Numbered from the stretch's first letter, positions 9,447 through 21,151 are shown. The stretch is DNA of 64,000 bases from Xanthomonas albilineans (GCF_002939705.1 NZ_MDCB01000013.1:1-64000), one strand, 5' to 3'. Notes: generated by a model not told the origin, from the letters alone. Numbers and translations are program-made.

Positions 9447-10433
9447 GCCACCCTCACAAAGTTTAATTCCTTAGAGAACGTGAACCACTATCGATGAGCT
9501 GAACTATTTTTTAATATTTTTTTCATAATTGATTCTTATGTACGAAAAAAATACGGAATCGCAACAGCGCCCGTAGACGCCAGAACCATGGCACGGATAC
9601 AGGTAAATAAAGCAAATATCAGCAAATATTGTGGCCGGCGGTCGCGCCGATGGCGTTCAACACATCAGCTTGAGTGCCATTGAACCAGCAGCGGCCGAAT
9701 CGATGCTACCCGCCACAGATTCTCGATCTTCAGCTCCACCACTTGTCGGAGCGTACTCCAGTTACATTGCCACCTGGAAAGCAAGCTGGTCAACTTCAAA
9801 CCACCGTCACCACCGCTAACAGGGATGGCAGCCTCAACATGGCGGCGGCACGACTGGTCGCAACGACCATCGCGATGCAACGCATTCGACGCCGACCAAC
9901 GCTGGTCACTGAACTTACAGGTGGCCGGAGCGCTAACGTCTTTGCAACGCCAACTCGTTGCCATGGGCTAACGGTTACACCACAGCACGACGACACAGCG
10001 CATACCCACACAGGTGCCGGTGTTGCCAGCAAGGTTGGATACACCCGGATGGAATCGCTGCTGATGCTTTGCCCGGCAAGCGCGCAGACGAACTCCACCT
10101 TCAGCCGGGCGACGTACCGCTATGGATCGGCAGCGCACAAAGCCTGCGCTACTAACACCATTTCAATTTGATCCGGATGTAGCGACCGCTGTCTCTGGCG
10201 GCACCGAACGCGCTGACCGAAGCACTGCACGCCCTGCCCACACGTAACAAGTCCAAGGTCGGTACTGCTGTTGCACAGCGACGGCGAAATACAGGCACCG
10301 CTGGACTGAACCTCGGCTCCCACCGCCGCACCGATCGAGCCCGCGGCGCAGTAAAGCGGCGCAGTAAATAAGACTGCGATCACACACCAAGCACGGCGAC
10401 CGCGGCGACGACCCTGACCTGCGTGGAACCCGA
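9447..10433. other. Gap without a supportable gene, possibly decayed DNA
   Basis: About 990 bases lie between the NRPS start and the next gene. The first 150 bases are AT-rich and probably hold the NRPS promoter. The rest is GC-rich with only short ORFs on both strands, none with a recognisable domain or consistent codon usage. A few plus-strand phrases, for example LHLQPGDVPLWIG near 10100 and LLLHSDGEIQAPL near 10260, look like pieces of proteins in different frames, which would fit an old pseudogene, but I cannot name a family. Confidence 0.4.
9537..9564 (-). promoter_or_regulatory. Candidate promoter of the NRPS gene
   Basis: On the minus strand TTGCGA (9564-9559) and TACATA (9542-9537) are separated by 16 bases in a strikingly AT-rich stretch about 90 bases upstream of the NRPS start. 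Placement and spacing suit a sigma-70 promoter. This is pattern matching only. Confidence 0.35.
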
Positions 10434-10895
10434 CTACTTCACCTCAAGCCTGACAGATCGCGAATCCGAAGCCTGCTCTTCCCTGGGCCGCGCGTAGATC
10501 AGGTCGACGACACCATTGCCACGATTCATCGCCTTGAAGGTGAAGATGACACTCCCACCGCACCCCACTTCTCCCTTGCCACAGGAGCTACTCGGGCGGC
10601 GAGAGACATCGAGCAGCGACAGCGACCGCGGCAGAGTGCGCAACGCCCATGACATGCCGGTCGAATTATTTTCGGGAAGCTCGATCGCGACCAACTGACC
10701 ACGCTTCAGCGGAAACCCCTTTATGGCATCGGCCAGACAGGTCTTGGCTACCGGCTGGTCGGCGTTGCCGGTCACCTGGACGATGGAGCCGTCCGAACAC
10801 ACGCCAGCGCCAGGGGCGACAGCGCCTGCGGCCATAGCCGGAAGACTCAGGCAACCGCTGGCAGAGAGCAGTAAAAGCAGGAAAGAACGCGTCAT
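10434..10895 (-). CDS. Secreted chagasin-like (I42 family) protease-inhibitor protein
   Basis: The 153-residue product starts with a hydrophobic signal peptide (about residues 1-22, with a possible weak lipobox ASGC). The mature part carries the three loop signatures of chagasin-type cysteine peptidase inhibitors in the right order: ENNSTGMSW (NPTTGY-like loop), GEVGCGGS (G-rich loop) and YARPRE (RPW-like loop), within about 110 residues of predicted beta-rich sequence. The known family role is blocking papain-like proteases in the periplasm or outside the cell. It is transcribed in the same direction as the genes behind it but is separated from the LON-domain gene by about 280 bases, so it is probably its own unit. 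Assignment rests on loop motifs. Confidence 0.7.
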   Translation of the reverse strand: MTRSFLLLLLSASGCLSLPAMAAGAVAPGAGVCSDGSIVQVTGNADQPVAKTCLADAIKGFPLKRGQLVAIELPENNSTGMSWALRTLPRSLSLLDVSRRPSSSCGKGEVGCGGSVIFTFKAMNRGNGVVDLIYARPREEQASDSRSVRLEVK

Positions 10896-11178
10896 CTGAA
10901 GTTTCCTCGATCATGGGTGGAAACGATGTACGGGTATCCGCCCGCCCGGTGCGCTGGGCCATTGCCGGTGGCAGCTGCGATGCGGGAGGATCGCGACCAA
11001 TCATCATCCACACAGATCAGCCCGAGGCTGAACGCAGGAGCGCGGCGCTGTCGAGGATACCGTCGCCCGCCGATCTTCGCGCTCATGGGACGCAGCGCGT
11101 GGCTGGCTTATGTGCCACGCCAAGCAACGCCGGCACCGAATCGGGCGCGAAAATCGGCACGACGTCATGAATCGCCGC

Positions 11179-11760
11179 TCACGGAATCCAGGCCAGCAAT
11201 TGCTCCAGCCGCACGTGCGGATCGTCTTGCTGCAACAGTGACAGGCGTTGCCGTTCGTCAAGCGGCAGCAGTTCGGCCAGACGCCAGCCGACCCAGGCGG
11301 CCTGATCCAGCAGGCGTGGCCCGACCACCGGATACACCGCAGCCGCCTGGTCCAACAGGCTCTCCAGCAGCGTCGCCAGCAGCGCATGCTGCGGACGCAG
11401 TTCGTCGTCGTGATCCGGTTCGCACCACGCCACATCGCCAACCACCAGGCCATTGTCGCGAGTCCAGTGACGCGCCACATGAAAGCGCCGCGCGCCGCGC
11501 AGACTCAACAGCAGCACGCCATCGGTGCCGACATCGAAATCGACGATGCGCGCCTCGATGCCGAACTCCGCCGGTAACGCTGCGGCACCGGCCTCACTGC
11601 CATGCAGGATCAAGCAAACACCGAAACCGCTGTCGTGACGGCCGCACTCGCGAACCATATCCAGATAACGCGGCTCAAACACGCGCAGCTTCATCGATGC
11701 GCCTGGCAGCAGCACTTTATGCAGCATGAATAGCGGCAGCGTCGTTCGCTCCACGCTCAC
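11179..11760 (-). CDS. LON substrate-binding domain protein
   Basis: The 193-residue protein matches the N-terminal domain of Lon protease as a stand-alone unit: it begins LPLFMLHKVLLPGASMKLRV, followed by FEPRYLDMV and a G-F-G-V-C-L core, with no ATPase or protease part. Its biochemical role in bacteria is not established. The GTG at 11760 follows GGAG at good spacing and lies 28 bases after the mpl stop, so it is likely co-transcribed with mpl. A GTG at 11754 would also work. Longer in-frame versions would overlap mpl and lack family support. Confidence 0.82.
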   Translation of the reverse strand: MSVERTTLPLFMLHKVLLPGASMKLRVFEPRYLDMVRECGRHDSGFGVCLILHGSEAGAAALPAEFGIEARIVDFDVGTDGVLLLSLRGARRFHVARHWTRDNGLVVGDVAWCEPDHDDELRPQHALLATLLESLLDQAAAVYPVVGPRLLDQAAWVGWRLAELLPLDERQRLSLLQQDDPHVRLEQLLAWIP

Positions 11761-11788
11761 TCGCACACTCCGCTGCGTCCGATCAGAA

Positions 11789-13165
11789 TCATTGAAGCGC
11801 CGCCAGGAAACGCCGCGGCGCGCCGTCGAAACCGCCGTTGGACATGAACACCACATGGTCGCCCGCGCGTGCCTGCGTCTGCAACGCCGCCAGTAGCGCG
11901 TCCACGTCGGTGGCGGCGTAAGCCTGGCCGCGCACTGCGGCGATCACTTTGCCGGCGTCCCATGCGAGTTCCGGACGCTGCAGGAACACCACCGCATCGG
12001 CCACCTCAAGCGACGGCGCCAGCGCATCGGCATGCGCGCCTAAGCGCATCGAATTGCTGCGCGGCTCCATCGCCACCACGATGCGCGCCGTACCGACCTT
12101 GGCACGCAACCCTTCCAGGGTGGTGCGGATCGCGGTGGGATGATGGGCGAAATCGTCGTACACGGTGATGCCCTGCGCCTGACCAAGCACTTCCAGCCGC
12201 CGCTTGACGCTGCGAAAACGCGCCAGCGCCGGGATCACCTGCGCAGGCGCCACGCCAACCGCATGCGCCGCCGCCAAAGCCGCCAGCGCGTTCATCACGT
12301 TGTGGCGACCGAGCAACGACCATTCGACCACACCCAATTGCTGGCCTGCATGCAGCACCGCAAAACGGCTGCCATCGGCGGCAAGCAGACGCGCGCTCCA
12401 ATCGAACCCCGGATCGAAGCCGAAGCGCTCCACCGGCGTCCAGCAGCCCATCGCCAGCACCTCGCGCAGATGCGCGTCCTCGCCATTGACGATCAGGCGG
12501 CCCCGGTGCGGCACCGTGCGCACCAGGTGGTGGAACTGACGTTGGATCGCGGCGACATCGGGAAAAATATCGGCGTGATCGTATTCGAGGTTGTTGAGGA
12601 CCGCCACCAGCGGCCGGTAGTGCACGAACTTGCTGCGCTTGTCGAAGAACGCGGTGTCGTATTCGTCGGCCTCGACCACGAACAACGGCCGCTGCGGGGT
12701 CGCGACCGGACCGCCCAGGCGCGCCGACACGCCGAAATCCTCGGCTACTCCGCCGATCAGGAACCCCGGCTCGCGACCCGCCGATTGCAACAGCCAGGTC
12801 AGGATGCTGGTGGTGGTGGTTTTGCCATGGGTGCCCGCCACTGCCAGCGTCTCGCGCCCGGGCAACACCTGCTCGCTGAGCCACTGCGCCCCGGAAATGT
12901 AGGCGCGTCCGGCATCGAGCACCGCCTCCACGGCGAGGTTGCCGCGCGAGAGCGCATTGCCGACGATCACCTGCGCGCAGTCGGCCTCGATGTGCTCCGG
13001 CAGGTACCCCTGCTTCAACGCGATGCCCAATTGCTCCAACTGCGTGGACATCGGCGGATAGATCGCATGGTCGCTACCCTCGACCACATAGCCGAGTTCA
13101 CGCGCCAACGCGGCGACACCCCCCATGAACGTACCGGCGATGCCGAGAATATGGATTTTGCTCAT
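11789..13165 (-). CDS. mpl: UDP-N-acetylmuramate:L-Ala-gamma-D-Glu-meso-DAP ligase (murein tripeptide recycling)
   Basis: The 458-residue protein has the Mur-ligase order: an N-terminal Rossmann-like region starting MSKIHILGIAGTFMGG, the ATP-binding loop AGTHGKTTTT near residue 110, the central FVVEADEYDTAFFDKRSKF segment typical of Mpl, and the C-terminal YDDFAHHPTAI and MEPRSNSMRLG motifs. It attaches recycled tripeptide to UDP-MurNAc in the cytoplasm, sparing de novo synthesis of peptidoglycan precursor. The ATG at 13165 is chosen because family homology begins there; an upstream extension of 70 residues is Arg/Cys-rich and looks non-coding. The LON-domain gene follows closely. Confidence 0.95.
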   Translation of the reverse strand: MSKIHILGIAGTFMGGVAALARELGYVVEGSDHAIYPPMSTQLEQLGIALKQGYLPEHIEADCAQVIVGNALSRGNLAVEAVLDAGRAYISGAQWLSEQVLPGRETLAVAGTHGKTTTTSILTWLLQSAGREPGFLIGGVAEDFGVSARLGGPVATPQRPLFVVEADEYDTAFFDKRSKFVHYRPLVAVLNNLEYDHADIFPDVAAIQRQFHHLVRTVPHRGRLIVNGEDAHLREVLAMGCWTPVERFGFDPGFDWSARLLAADGSRFAVLHAGQQLGVVEWSLLGRHNVMNALAALAAAHAVGVAPAQVIPALARFRSVKRRLEVLGQAQGITVYDDFAHHPTAIRTTLEGLRAKVGTARIVVAMEPRSNSMRLGAHADALAPSLEVADAVVFLQRPELAWDAGKVIAAVRGQAYAATDVDALLAALQTQARAGDHVVFMSNGGFDGAPRRFLAALQ

Positions 13166-13383
13166 GAGCCGATTGTCGCCGATCCCCCGACCCAGGCAAA
13201 CCGGCAAATGGCTTGATACCACGGCGACTGCACGGTGGCAGTATTCGGATGCGCCATGCACGAGCAAACAGGCTCGGCAGACGCTCACATTGCACAGCCG
13301 CGCTGACCCAACACGACGCCCTAACGCGGCGGTAAGCAGCGCGCAACGTGACCGGCGGACGCGCGCCAAGCGCATCCGCGGAA

Positions 13384-13405
13384 GGTCGCTGTCGCCTCAG
13401 CGACC
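13384..13405 (-). terminator. Hairpin overlapping the adk stop codon
   Basis: An 8-bp perfect stem (GGTCGCTG at 13384-13391 and CAGCGACC at 13398-13405) with a 6-base loop covers the end of adk. No clear U-run follows, so its strength as a terminator is uncertain. Confidence 0.45.
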
Positions 13406-13960
13406 GATCGCGGCCAGAATGCGGGCGAGCACCTCGTCCAGCGAGCCGACTCCATCCACGCGCGCGAGCGTGCCGCGCTTATCGTAGAAGCCGATCACCG
13501 GCGCCGTCGAATCGTTGTACACCTGCAAACGCTTGCGCACCGACGCGGGATTGTCGTCTTCGCGCCCCTCGGCCTTGGCACGGCCGGCGATGCGCTCCAC
13601 CAGCAGATCGGTGGCCACGTCCAGTTGCACCACCGCGTCCAGCGGTTGGCCGAGTTTGGCCAGCAATTCGTCCAGCGCCCCAGCCTGGGCAAGATTGCGC
13701 GGATAGCCATCGAGGATGAAGCCGTTGCGTACATCCTCACGACTGAGGCGCGATGCCAGCATACCCAGCAGAATATCGTCGGAAACCAGATCGCCACGCG
13801 CCATCACTTCCTTGGCCTGGACCCCGAGCGGCGTACCGGCGGCGACTTCCGCGCGCAGCAGATCGCCGGTGGAGATGTGCGGAATCTGTAGCGTGTCCTT
13901 CAGACGGGCCGCCTGCGTGCCCTTGCCCGATCCGGGCGGTCCCAATAGAACCAATCGCAT
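13397..13960 (-). CDS. adk: Adenylate kinase
   Basis: The 187-residue product starts MRLVLLGPPGSGKGTQAARL with a P-loop at residues 7-15 (Lys13). It continues with ISTGDLLRAEV, FILDGYPRN and DVVQLDVATD-like segments, the standard short adenylate kinase layout used in Xanthomonas without a zinc lid. It interconverts AMP, ADP and ATP. The ATG at 13960 has GAGGAG 8 bases upstream and is preferred over a TTG one codon earlier. It is followed by mpl in the same direction after about 230 bases. Confidence 0.97.
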   Translation of the reverse strand: MRLVLLGPPGSGKGTQAARLKDTLQIPHISTGDLLRAEVAAGTPLGVQAKEVMARGDLVSDDILLGMLASRLSREDVRNGFILDGYPRNLAQAGALDELLAKLGQPLDAVVQLDVATDLLVERIAGRAKAEGREDDNPASVRKRLQVYNDSTAPVIGFYDKRGTLARVDGVGSLDEVLARILAAIGR

Positions 13961-14100
13961 CAACCTGACTCCTCAAGGAAATTACCGTGCATGACCTGCC
14001 GCGTTAGACTCATAGGTCCACGCTGCGCCGCAAGCCTCTCAGTTTACCGCATCCGGGCAATGCCCCGGCAATGTCCCCACCCCAGGAGCGACCCTCGACC

Positions 14101-15357
14101 ATGGCCCAAGGCACCCTGCTCTACGCCCAATCCGGCGGCGTCACCGCCGTCATCAACGCCAGCGCCGCCGCCGTGATCGGCGAAGCACGAGCGCGCAAGG
14201 TCAAGGTGCTGGCCGCGCGTAACGGCATTCTCGGCGCACTGCGCGAAGACCTGATCGACACCTCCAAGGAATCGGCGGCGGCGATCCGCGCGCTGGCACA
14301 CACCCCGGGCGGCGCCTTCGGCTCTTGCCGCTACAAGCTCAAATCGCTGGAAGCCGATCGCCCCAGGTACGAGCGCCTGCTACAAGTGTTGCAAGCGCAT
14401 CAGGTACGCTACTTCCTCTACAACGGCGGCAACGATTCGGCCGATACCGCCTGGAAGGTCGCACAACTGGCACAGGCATTCGACTATCCCCTGCATTGCA
14501 TCGGCGTGCCCAAGACCATCGACAACGACCTGACGGTGACCGACACCTGCCCCGGTTTCGGCTCGGCAGCCAAATACACTGCGGTGGCGGTGCGGGAAGC
14601 GGCGCTGGACGTGGCCGCCATGGCGGAAACCTCGACCAAGGTCTTTGTCTACGAGGCCATGGGCCGGCATGCCGGCTGGCTCGCTGCCGCCGCCGGGCTG
14701 GCCGCGCAGTCGCCGGACGATGCACCGCAGATCATCCTGTTCCCCGAGCGCGCCTACGACGAGGCGGCCTTCCTGGCACAGGTGCGCAAGGTGGTGGATC
14801 AGGTCGGTTGGTGCGTGGTGGTGGCCAGCGAAGGCATTCGAACCGCGGACGGGCGCTTCGTCGCCGATGTAGGCGGCGGCACCGACGCGTTCGGGCACAG
14901 CCAGCTCGGCGGCGTGGCGGCGTACCTCGCCGGCAAGGTCAAGTCAGAACTCGGCTACAAGGTGCACTGGACCCTGCCCGACTACCTGCAACGCTCGGCA
15001 CGCCATATCGCCTCGCGCACCGACTGGGAACAGGCACAGGCGGTTGGCAAGGCGGCGGTGCAATTCGCCCTCAACGGCATGAACGCGGTGATGCCGGCGA
15101 TCGTGCGCAGCAGCGATGCGCCCTACCGTTGGAAGATCGAGGCCGCGCCGCTGAGCAAGGTCGCCAACCATGAGAAAAAAATGCCGCCGTCGTTCCTGCG
15201 CAAGGACGGCTTCGGCATCACCGAGAAAGCCCGCCGCTACCTGCAACCGTTGATCCGCGGCGAAGCGCCGCTGGCTTATGGCAACGACGGCCTGCCCAAA
15301 TACGTGACACTGAAAAACGTGGCGGTGAAGAAAAAACTACCGGCCTGGGAAGGATGA
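14101..15357 (+). CDS. pfp: Pyrophosphate--fructose 6-phosphate 1-phosphotransferase
   Basis: The 418-residue protein is a group II phosphofructokinase. Residues diagnostic for pyrophosphate use are present: Asp112 in GGNDS (where ATP enzymes have Gly) and Lys138 in PKTIDND (where ATP enzymes have Gly). The catalytic TIDND and MGRHAGWLA motifs are intact. It reversibly phosphorylates fructose 6-phosphate with PPi, so it can serve glycolysis and gluconeogenesis; in X. campestris this is the only phosphofructokinase type known. The ATG at 14101 follows AGGAG at about 11 bases; an in-frame ATG at 14071 lacks a site. Two other pyrophosphate genes, hppA and ppa, lie within 5 kb. Confidence 0.95.
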   Translation: MAQGTLLYAQSGGVTAVINASAAAVIGEARARKVKVLAARNGILGALREDLIDTSKESAAAIRALAHTPGGAFGSCRYKLKSLEADRPRYERLLQVLQAHQVRYFLYNGGNDSADTAWKVAQLAQAFDYPLHCIGVPKTIDNDLTVTDTCPGFGSAAKYTAVAVREAALDVAAMAETSTKVFVYEAMGRHAGWLAAAAGLAAQSPDDAPQIILFPERAYDEAAFLAQVRKVVDQVGWCVVVASEGIRTADGRFVADVGGGTDAFGHSQLGGVAAYLAGKVKSELGYKVHWTLPDYLQRSARHIASRTDWEQAQAVGKAAVQFALNGMNAVMPAIVRSSDAPYRWKIEAAPLSKVANHEKKMPPSFLRKDGFGITEKARRYLQPLIRGEAPLAYGNDGLPKYVTLKNVAVKKKLPAWEG

Positions 15358-15428
15358 CGCCAAGCCACGTGCGATGGGGCACGCACAGAAAGACCACCTA
15401 CGGCCCGGGACGCAGGCTGAGCCAGCCT

Positions 15429-15461
15429 GGCAGATGCCACCCAGCGCAAGCGGCATCTGCC
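15429..15461. terminator. Inverted repeat between convergent genes
   Basis: A 10-bp perfect stem (GGCAGATGCC at 15429-15438 and GGCATCTGCC at 15452-15461) sits between pfp and the convergent gene at 15508. There is no U-run; it may be a factor-assisted or bidirectional stop. Confidence 0.4.
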
Positions 15462-15507
15462 GGACAAGGCATCGGCGGGAGCGCCTTTGGCATCACCCCC
15501 ATGCCAC

Positions 15508-16041
15508 TCAGCGGCAGGCAGTGCCTTCCAGGGTCATTTGCACGGTGAACTCCGGAACCGGGGCAATTTTGCCAGCGTCCGCCTGCTGCTTGGCCTCTTC
15601 CAGGTAGATCCGCGACTGGCCCTGACCATCGCGCTCGGTGTTGAGCGCGACTGGCTTGCGCCAGACCCGCACCACCGCCTGCTGGCTGGGGCAAGCCGCG
15701 CTGGGTACGCGGATCAGATCGTTGAACTTCCAGCCGGTCGCTTCGCTGGGCTTGGCCTGGTCGAACTCCACCAGCTTGGCGCGCGGCTGACAGGTGGGGC
15801 TGCTGCGCACGGCGGAGAAGCGATACGGCTGTGCGGCGTCGCCGGTGTATTGGCCCTCGAAACGCACGCAGGCCTCAGGAATCTGCCGGATCGTATGCAC
15901 CACGCCCACGGCTTGCGGCGCGCCGATGGAGCGCTGCAATTCCGGAGTGGGGTCGGCGGCGAGCGCACTCAGGGGTACCAATACGCACAGGCTCAAGGCC
16001 AGCGCCGATACGCGCATGCGGGGGGGAAGCGTCGGTTGCAT
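15508..16041 (-). CDS. Conserved secreted protein of unknown function
   Basis: The 177-residue product has a signal peptide (basic start, hydrophobic stretch, cleavage near ALAADP around residue 31). The mature protein has four or five Cys residues, including [10 protein letters not shown] and [11 protein letters not shown], which may form disulfides in the periplasm. I recognise no enzymatic motif; proteins of this look occur as hypothetical secreted proteins in Xanthomonadaceae. The ATG at 16041 has GAGGAA 7 bases upstream. It is divergent from hppA and convergent with pfp. Confidence 0.75.
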   Translation of the reverse strand: MQPTLPPRMRVSALALSLCVLVPLSALAADPTPELQRSIGAPQAVGVVHTIRQIPEACVRFEGQYTGDAAQPYRFSAVRSSPTCQPRAKLVEFDQAKPSEATGWKFNDLIRVPSAACPSQQAVVRVWRKPVALNTERDGQGQSRIYLEEAKQQADAGKIAPVPEFTVQMTLEGTACR

Positions 16042-16295
16042 CGAATTGTTCCTCGGAAGCGATGGGTCACGCTGCCATGTGCCAACTGAACCGAATGCCA
16101 AAGTGCCACATCCCGACCGCGTCGCTGGCGGCCTGCCGGGGCCGGGCGCATACTCGCGGCGCTCAGGCCAGGTCGAGATTGCTAGACGCACCAGCGGCGC
16201 ATTACGACTGGGAGTCGTTGTCTGTTGACGCTCCCACGGCGCGATCCCGCAGCATGTCCAGCGCCTGGGCGTCATCCACATCCTTGGGAGGGGTC

Positions 16296-18323
<2,028 letters not shown>

Positions 18324-18362
18324 AAGGTAGCGCTCTGACCGGCAGCCGCCAACATCAACCGA

Positions 18363-18863
18363 TCATGGCGTCAGGCAGTCCATCAAACCATCGTTGATAC
18401 TGTGCCGGTGATGCGGTAACGGCGCGCGCAACGGTCGCTCACCTGCCAGCGCCTTGTACAACGCTGCCAGACGGGTCTGCGGCAGCAAGGGCGTGATGCA
18501 TTGCCACAGCCGCGCATCGACCAGCACCCGGCCGGTGTCCGGGTCGATGCTGGCCTCGCTGGCACCGAAAGTCCACACGCACTGGCCGATCACACCATCG
18601 CGCTGACGCACCGAGCAGCGGTAGCGCAACGGCCGGTAGGCGCTGTAATCGCCTGCGCAAAAAGTGTCGCCGCACAGCCGCTCGAAATCGTGGACCAGTC
18701 GCTGCTCCAAATCAGCGAATGTCTCCCCGCCCTCGCCAGGAGCATCGTCCATCGCGTCCACGTAAGCCTGTTGCGTCTGCTCCGCATGGCAGACCCGCGC
18801 ACCAGCGCAGACCAGCACCGACACAGTCAGCAACAGCCCTAACAAATACCGAACTGCGTTCAT
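18363..18863 (-). CDS. Small secreted Cys-containing hypothetical protein
   Basis: The 166-residue protein begins with a signal peptide (about residues 1-27, ending CHAEQ). The mature region contains Cys pairs in [21 protein letters not shown] and GQCVWTF, suggesting a disulfide-bonded periplasmic protein. No known domain is recognised. The start codon has AAGGAG at 7 bases. It is transcribed towards hppA, leaving 40 bases between their stops. Confidence 0.72.
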   Translation of the reverse strand: MNAVRYLLGLLLTVSVLVCAGARVCHAEQTQQAYVDAMDDAPGEGGETFADLEQRLVHDFERLCGDTFCAGDYSAYRPLRYRCSVRQRDGVIGQCVWTFGASEASIDPDTGRVLVDARLWQCITPLLPQTRLAALYKALAGERPLRAPLPHHRHSINDGLMDCLTP

Positions 18864-19061
18864 CGCCTTGCTCCTTCAAGGACAGGACAGACAGCGTTCC
18901 ACCCACCCGGCACTGGGGCTATCGGACTATCCCGCATCGGCTCGGGGCCGGAATCCGAACAGGGTGTAGGAGTCGCCACAGGCGCAGGGACGCTGTACTG
19001 CAACAGTCAAGCGACTAGAATGCTGGTCCCTTTCAAGAAGCCACTCTACTGGAGCTCACGC

Positions 19062-19595
19062 ATGGGTCTGGAACTGGTCACCTCCGGCAAGAACCTGCCG
19101 GAAGAAATCAACGTCGTCATCGAAATCCCCAAGGATTCGGAGCCGGTCAAGTATGAAGTGGACAAGGCCAGCGGCGCCATTTTCGTCGACCGCATCCTGT
19201 CTACCCCGATGCGCTATCCGTGCAACTACGGCTACGTACCCAATACCCTGTGCGGCGACGGCGACCCGGCCGACGTGTTGGTAGTACTGCCGTTACCGCT
19301 GGTACCCGGCTGCGTGGTGCGCTGCCGCCCGGTCGGCGTACTGAAAATGAGCGACGAGGCCGGCAACGACGAGAAACTCCTGGCGGTGCCGGTGGCCAAG
19401 GTGTTCCAGGGCTATGCCCATATCGAGGACATCTCTCAGGTGTCGGGCCACTGGATGGAACGCATCGGCCACTTCTTCGAGCACTACAAGGACCTGGAAA
19501 AGGGCAAGTGGGTCAAGCTGGACGGCTGGGGCAACGCTGCGGAAGCCAAGGAAATCCTGCGCGCTGCCGTCGCTCGCTTCGACGCCAACGCCTAA
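19062..19595 (+). CDS. ppa: Inorganic pyrophosphatase, soluble family I
   Basis: The 177-residue protein has the family I signature [10 protein letters not shown] with the metal-binding Asp residues, preceded by [11 protein letters not shown] and followed by the [13 protein letters not shown] segment. It hydrolyses PPi to phosphate in the cytoplasm, driving biosynthesis. The ATG at 19062 is preferred because GGAG lies 8 bases upstream and homology begins at MGLELVTSG; an upstream ATG at 19020 adds 14 unsupported residues. It may compete with Pfp and HppA for the same substrate. Confidence 0.96.
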   Translation: MGLELVTSGKNLPEEINVVIEIPKDSEPVKYEVDKASGAIFVDRILSTPMRYPCNYGYVPNTLCGDGDPADVLVVLPLPLVPGCVVRCRPVGVLKMSDEAGNDEKLLAVPVAKVFQGYAHIEDISQVSGHWMERIGHFFEHYKDLEKGKWVKLDGWGNAAEAKEILRAAVARFDANA

Positions 19596-19753
19596 GCACG
19601 GGCCGCGGCTGGACCGTCAGGTTCCGCCGCGACCGATGCCATTTCACGTTTTGCCATCGCCGACAAAGAAGTGCCGGAGGGTTTGGAGTAGATTGAGCCG
19701 CGACATGATCGAACCGGTCGCGGACGATCCGGGTTTTCTTGGGGTAAATTCAC

Positions 19754-20869
19754 TTGCGTATCCTATTCGTCGGCGACGAAGCGAGCCTTCCGGCTGAAAT
19801 CACGGAATACCTCCGCGATCTTGACGGGGATTGGCAAGTCCAAAGCGCGGCGGACGGCAATACCGCCATCGCGATGGCCGCCACCGTCCAATTGGACGCG
19901 GTGATCGCCGCGCCGACGCTACCGGACCTGACCACCGCCACCCTGCTCGGCCAGATCCGCACGCTTAGCCCGGAAACCATTCGCATCGCGCTGATTGAAG
20001 CCGAGCAAATCAGTCGTGCGCCACCGGCGCGGATCATCGGCGTGGCGCACCGCTTCCTGCCACTGCCGCTATCGCCGGAGATGTTGCTGGAAGCCATCAC
20101 CAACCTCGAAGAGCTGCGAGACCTGCTCGGCAATCCGCGACTGCGCACTAGCATCGGCCGTATCGAGAAGCTGCCGGCGCCGCCGCATCTGTACCTCAGC
20201 CTGATGAACGCGCTGGAACAAGACGAAGGCAGCGATGCAGCCGATCTGTGCAAGTTGGTCTCGGGCGATCCCGCCATCGCGGCCAAGATCCTGCAATTGT
20301 GCAATTCGGCATTCTTCTCCAACGGCCGCACCATCTCCGATCTGCGCACTGCCGTCACCCGGCTGGGTACCGCCACCCTGCGCGATTTGGTACTGGCCAG
20401 CGAGGTGTTCACGGTACAAACGCTCTCCAACGCCGAACGCAACGCGCTGCAACGGCGCTCGCTGGTCGCATCCAAATTGGCGTCGAAGATGTTGCCCGCA
20501 TCCAGCGCCGAACTCGGCTCGACCGCGGCGTTGCTGGCCGACATCGGCATGCTGCTGCCGGGCATTCGCGACGAATACAAACCACTCGTGGATGCGGACG
20601 ACATACGCCCAGGCCATACAGAGGCTGGCGCCTACCTGCTAGGCCTGTGGGGCCTTCCGATGCCGATCATCGAAGCGGTGGCGTTGCACCGTCAGCCACA
20701 GCGCTCCAGCACTCGCAGCTTCTGGATCACCGGCGCAGTCCATGTGGCGATGGCGCTGGCCAGCGGTACTGAGGTGAACGAAGACTACCTGACCAAGACC
20801 GGCGTACTCAATAAGCTACCGAGCTGGCGCGAGTCTGCGGAAAATTTGATGGGAATGGACTCGGCATAA
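19754..20869 (+). CDS. HDOD-domain signalling protein with a degenerate receiver domain
   Basis: The 371-residue product starts with a TTG at 19754. Residues 1-120 fold like a response-regulator receiver (MRILFVGDEAS keeps an acidic pocket residue), but the position of the phosphoacceptor Asp is Ala53 (DAVIAAPTLP), so it should not be phosphorylated in the usual way. Residues about 140-340 are an HDOD domain (LPAPPHLYLSLM, ILQLCNSAFF, GLWGLPMPIIEAV), a family of HD-like domains that lacks the catalytic residues and often mediates protein-protein signalling. It stands alone after ppa. Targets are unknown. Confidence 0.85.
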   Translation: MRILFVGDEASLPAEITEYLRDLDGDWQVQSAADGNTAIAMAATVQLDAVIAAPTLPDLTTATLLGQIRTLSPETIRIALIEAEQISRAPPARIIGVAHRFLPLPLSPEMLLEAITNLEELRDLLGNPRLRTSIGRIEKLPAPPHLYLSLMNALEQDEGSDAADLCKLVSGDPAIAAKILQLCNSAFFSNGRTISDLRTAVTRLGTATLRDLVLASEVFTVQTLSNAERNALQRRSLVASKLASKMLPASSAELGSTAALLADIGMLLPGIRDEYKPLVDADDIRPGHTEAGAYLLGLWGLPMPIIEAVALHRQPQRSSTRSFWITGAVHVAMALASGTEVNEDYLTKTGVLNKLPSWRESAENLMGMDSA

Positions 20870-21151
20870 CCCCAGGCAGTCGTGGATCGCAGCACACGCG
20901 CCAACGCACAGAACCGATCATCCTTCTTACCGATCCATAGCGCTCACCATTGGCGGCAGGCCGGAAGGTATACCCTGCGTGTCGCCCATTCGGCGTACTT
21001 GCCATCGACGGCAACATTGCCGGACACCGCGTCGTGTACGCGATCAAGAACACTGGGATTCGAAAGCAGGCCCGCCTGAGAGCGGACGGACGATGCGCAA
21101 TCGGCGCAGGCGTTAGTAGTGACCGGCAACACATCCCAAGCGCTACTGGAC

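Noticed and set aside
9674-10171. 165-codon plus-strand ORF after the NRPS
   Set aside because: No domain, odd composition and no ribosome site; the ORF is probably chance in GC-rich decayed DNA.
10917-11729. 270-codon plus-strand ORF
   Set aside because: It is antisense to the LON-domain gene and very rich in Arg, Ala and Pro, typical of a shadow frame.
12140-13216. 358-codon plus-strand ORF
   Set aside because: It is antisense to mpl, which has all Mur-ligase motifs; the plus frame has Arg/His/Gln-rich low-information sequence.
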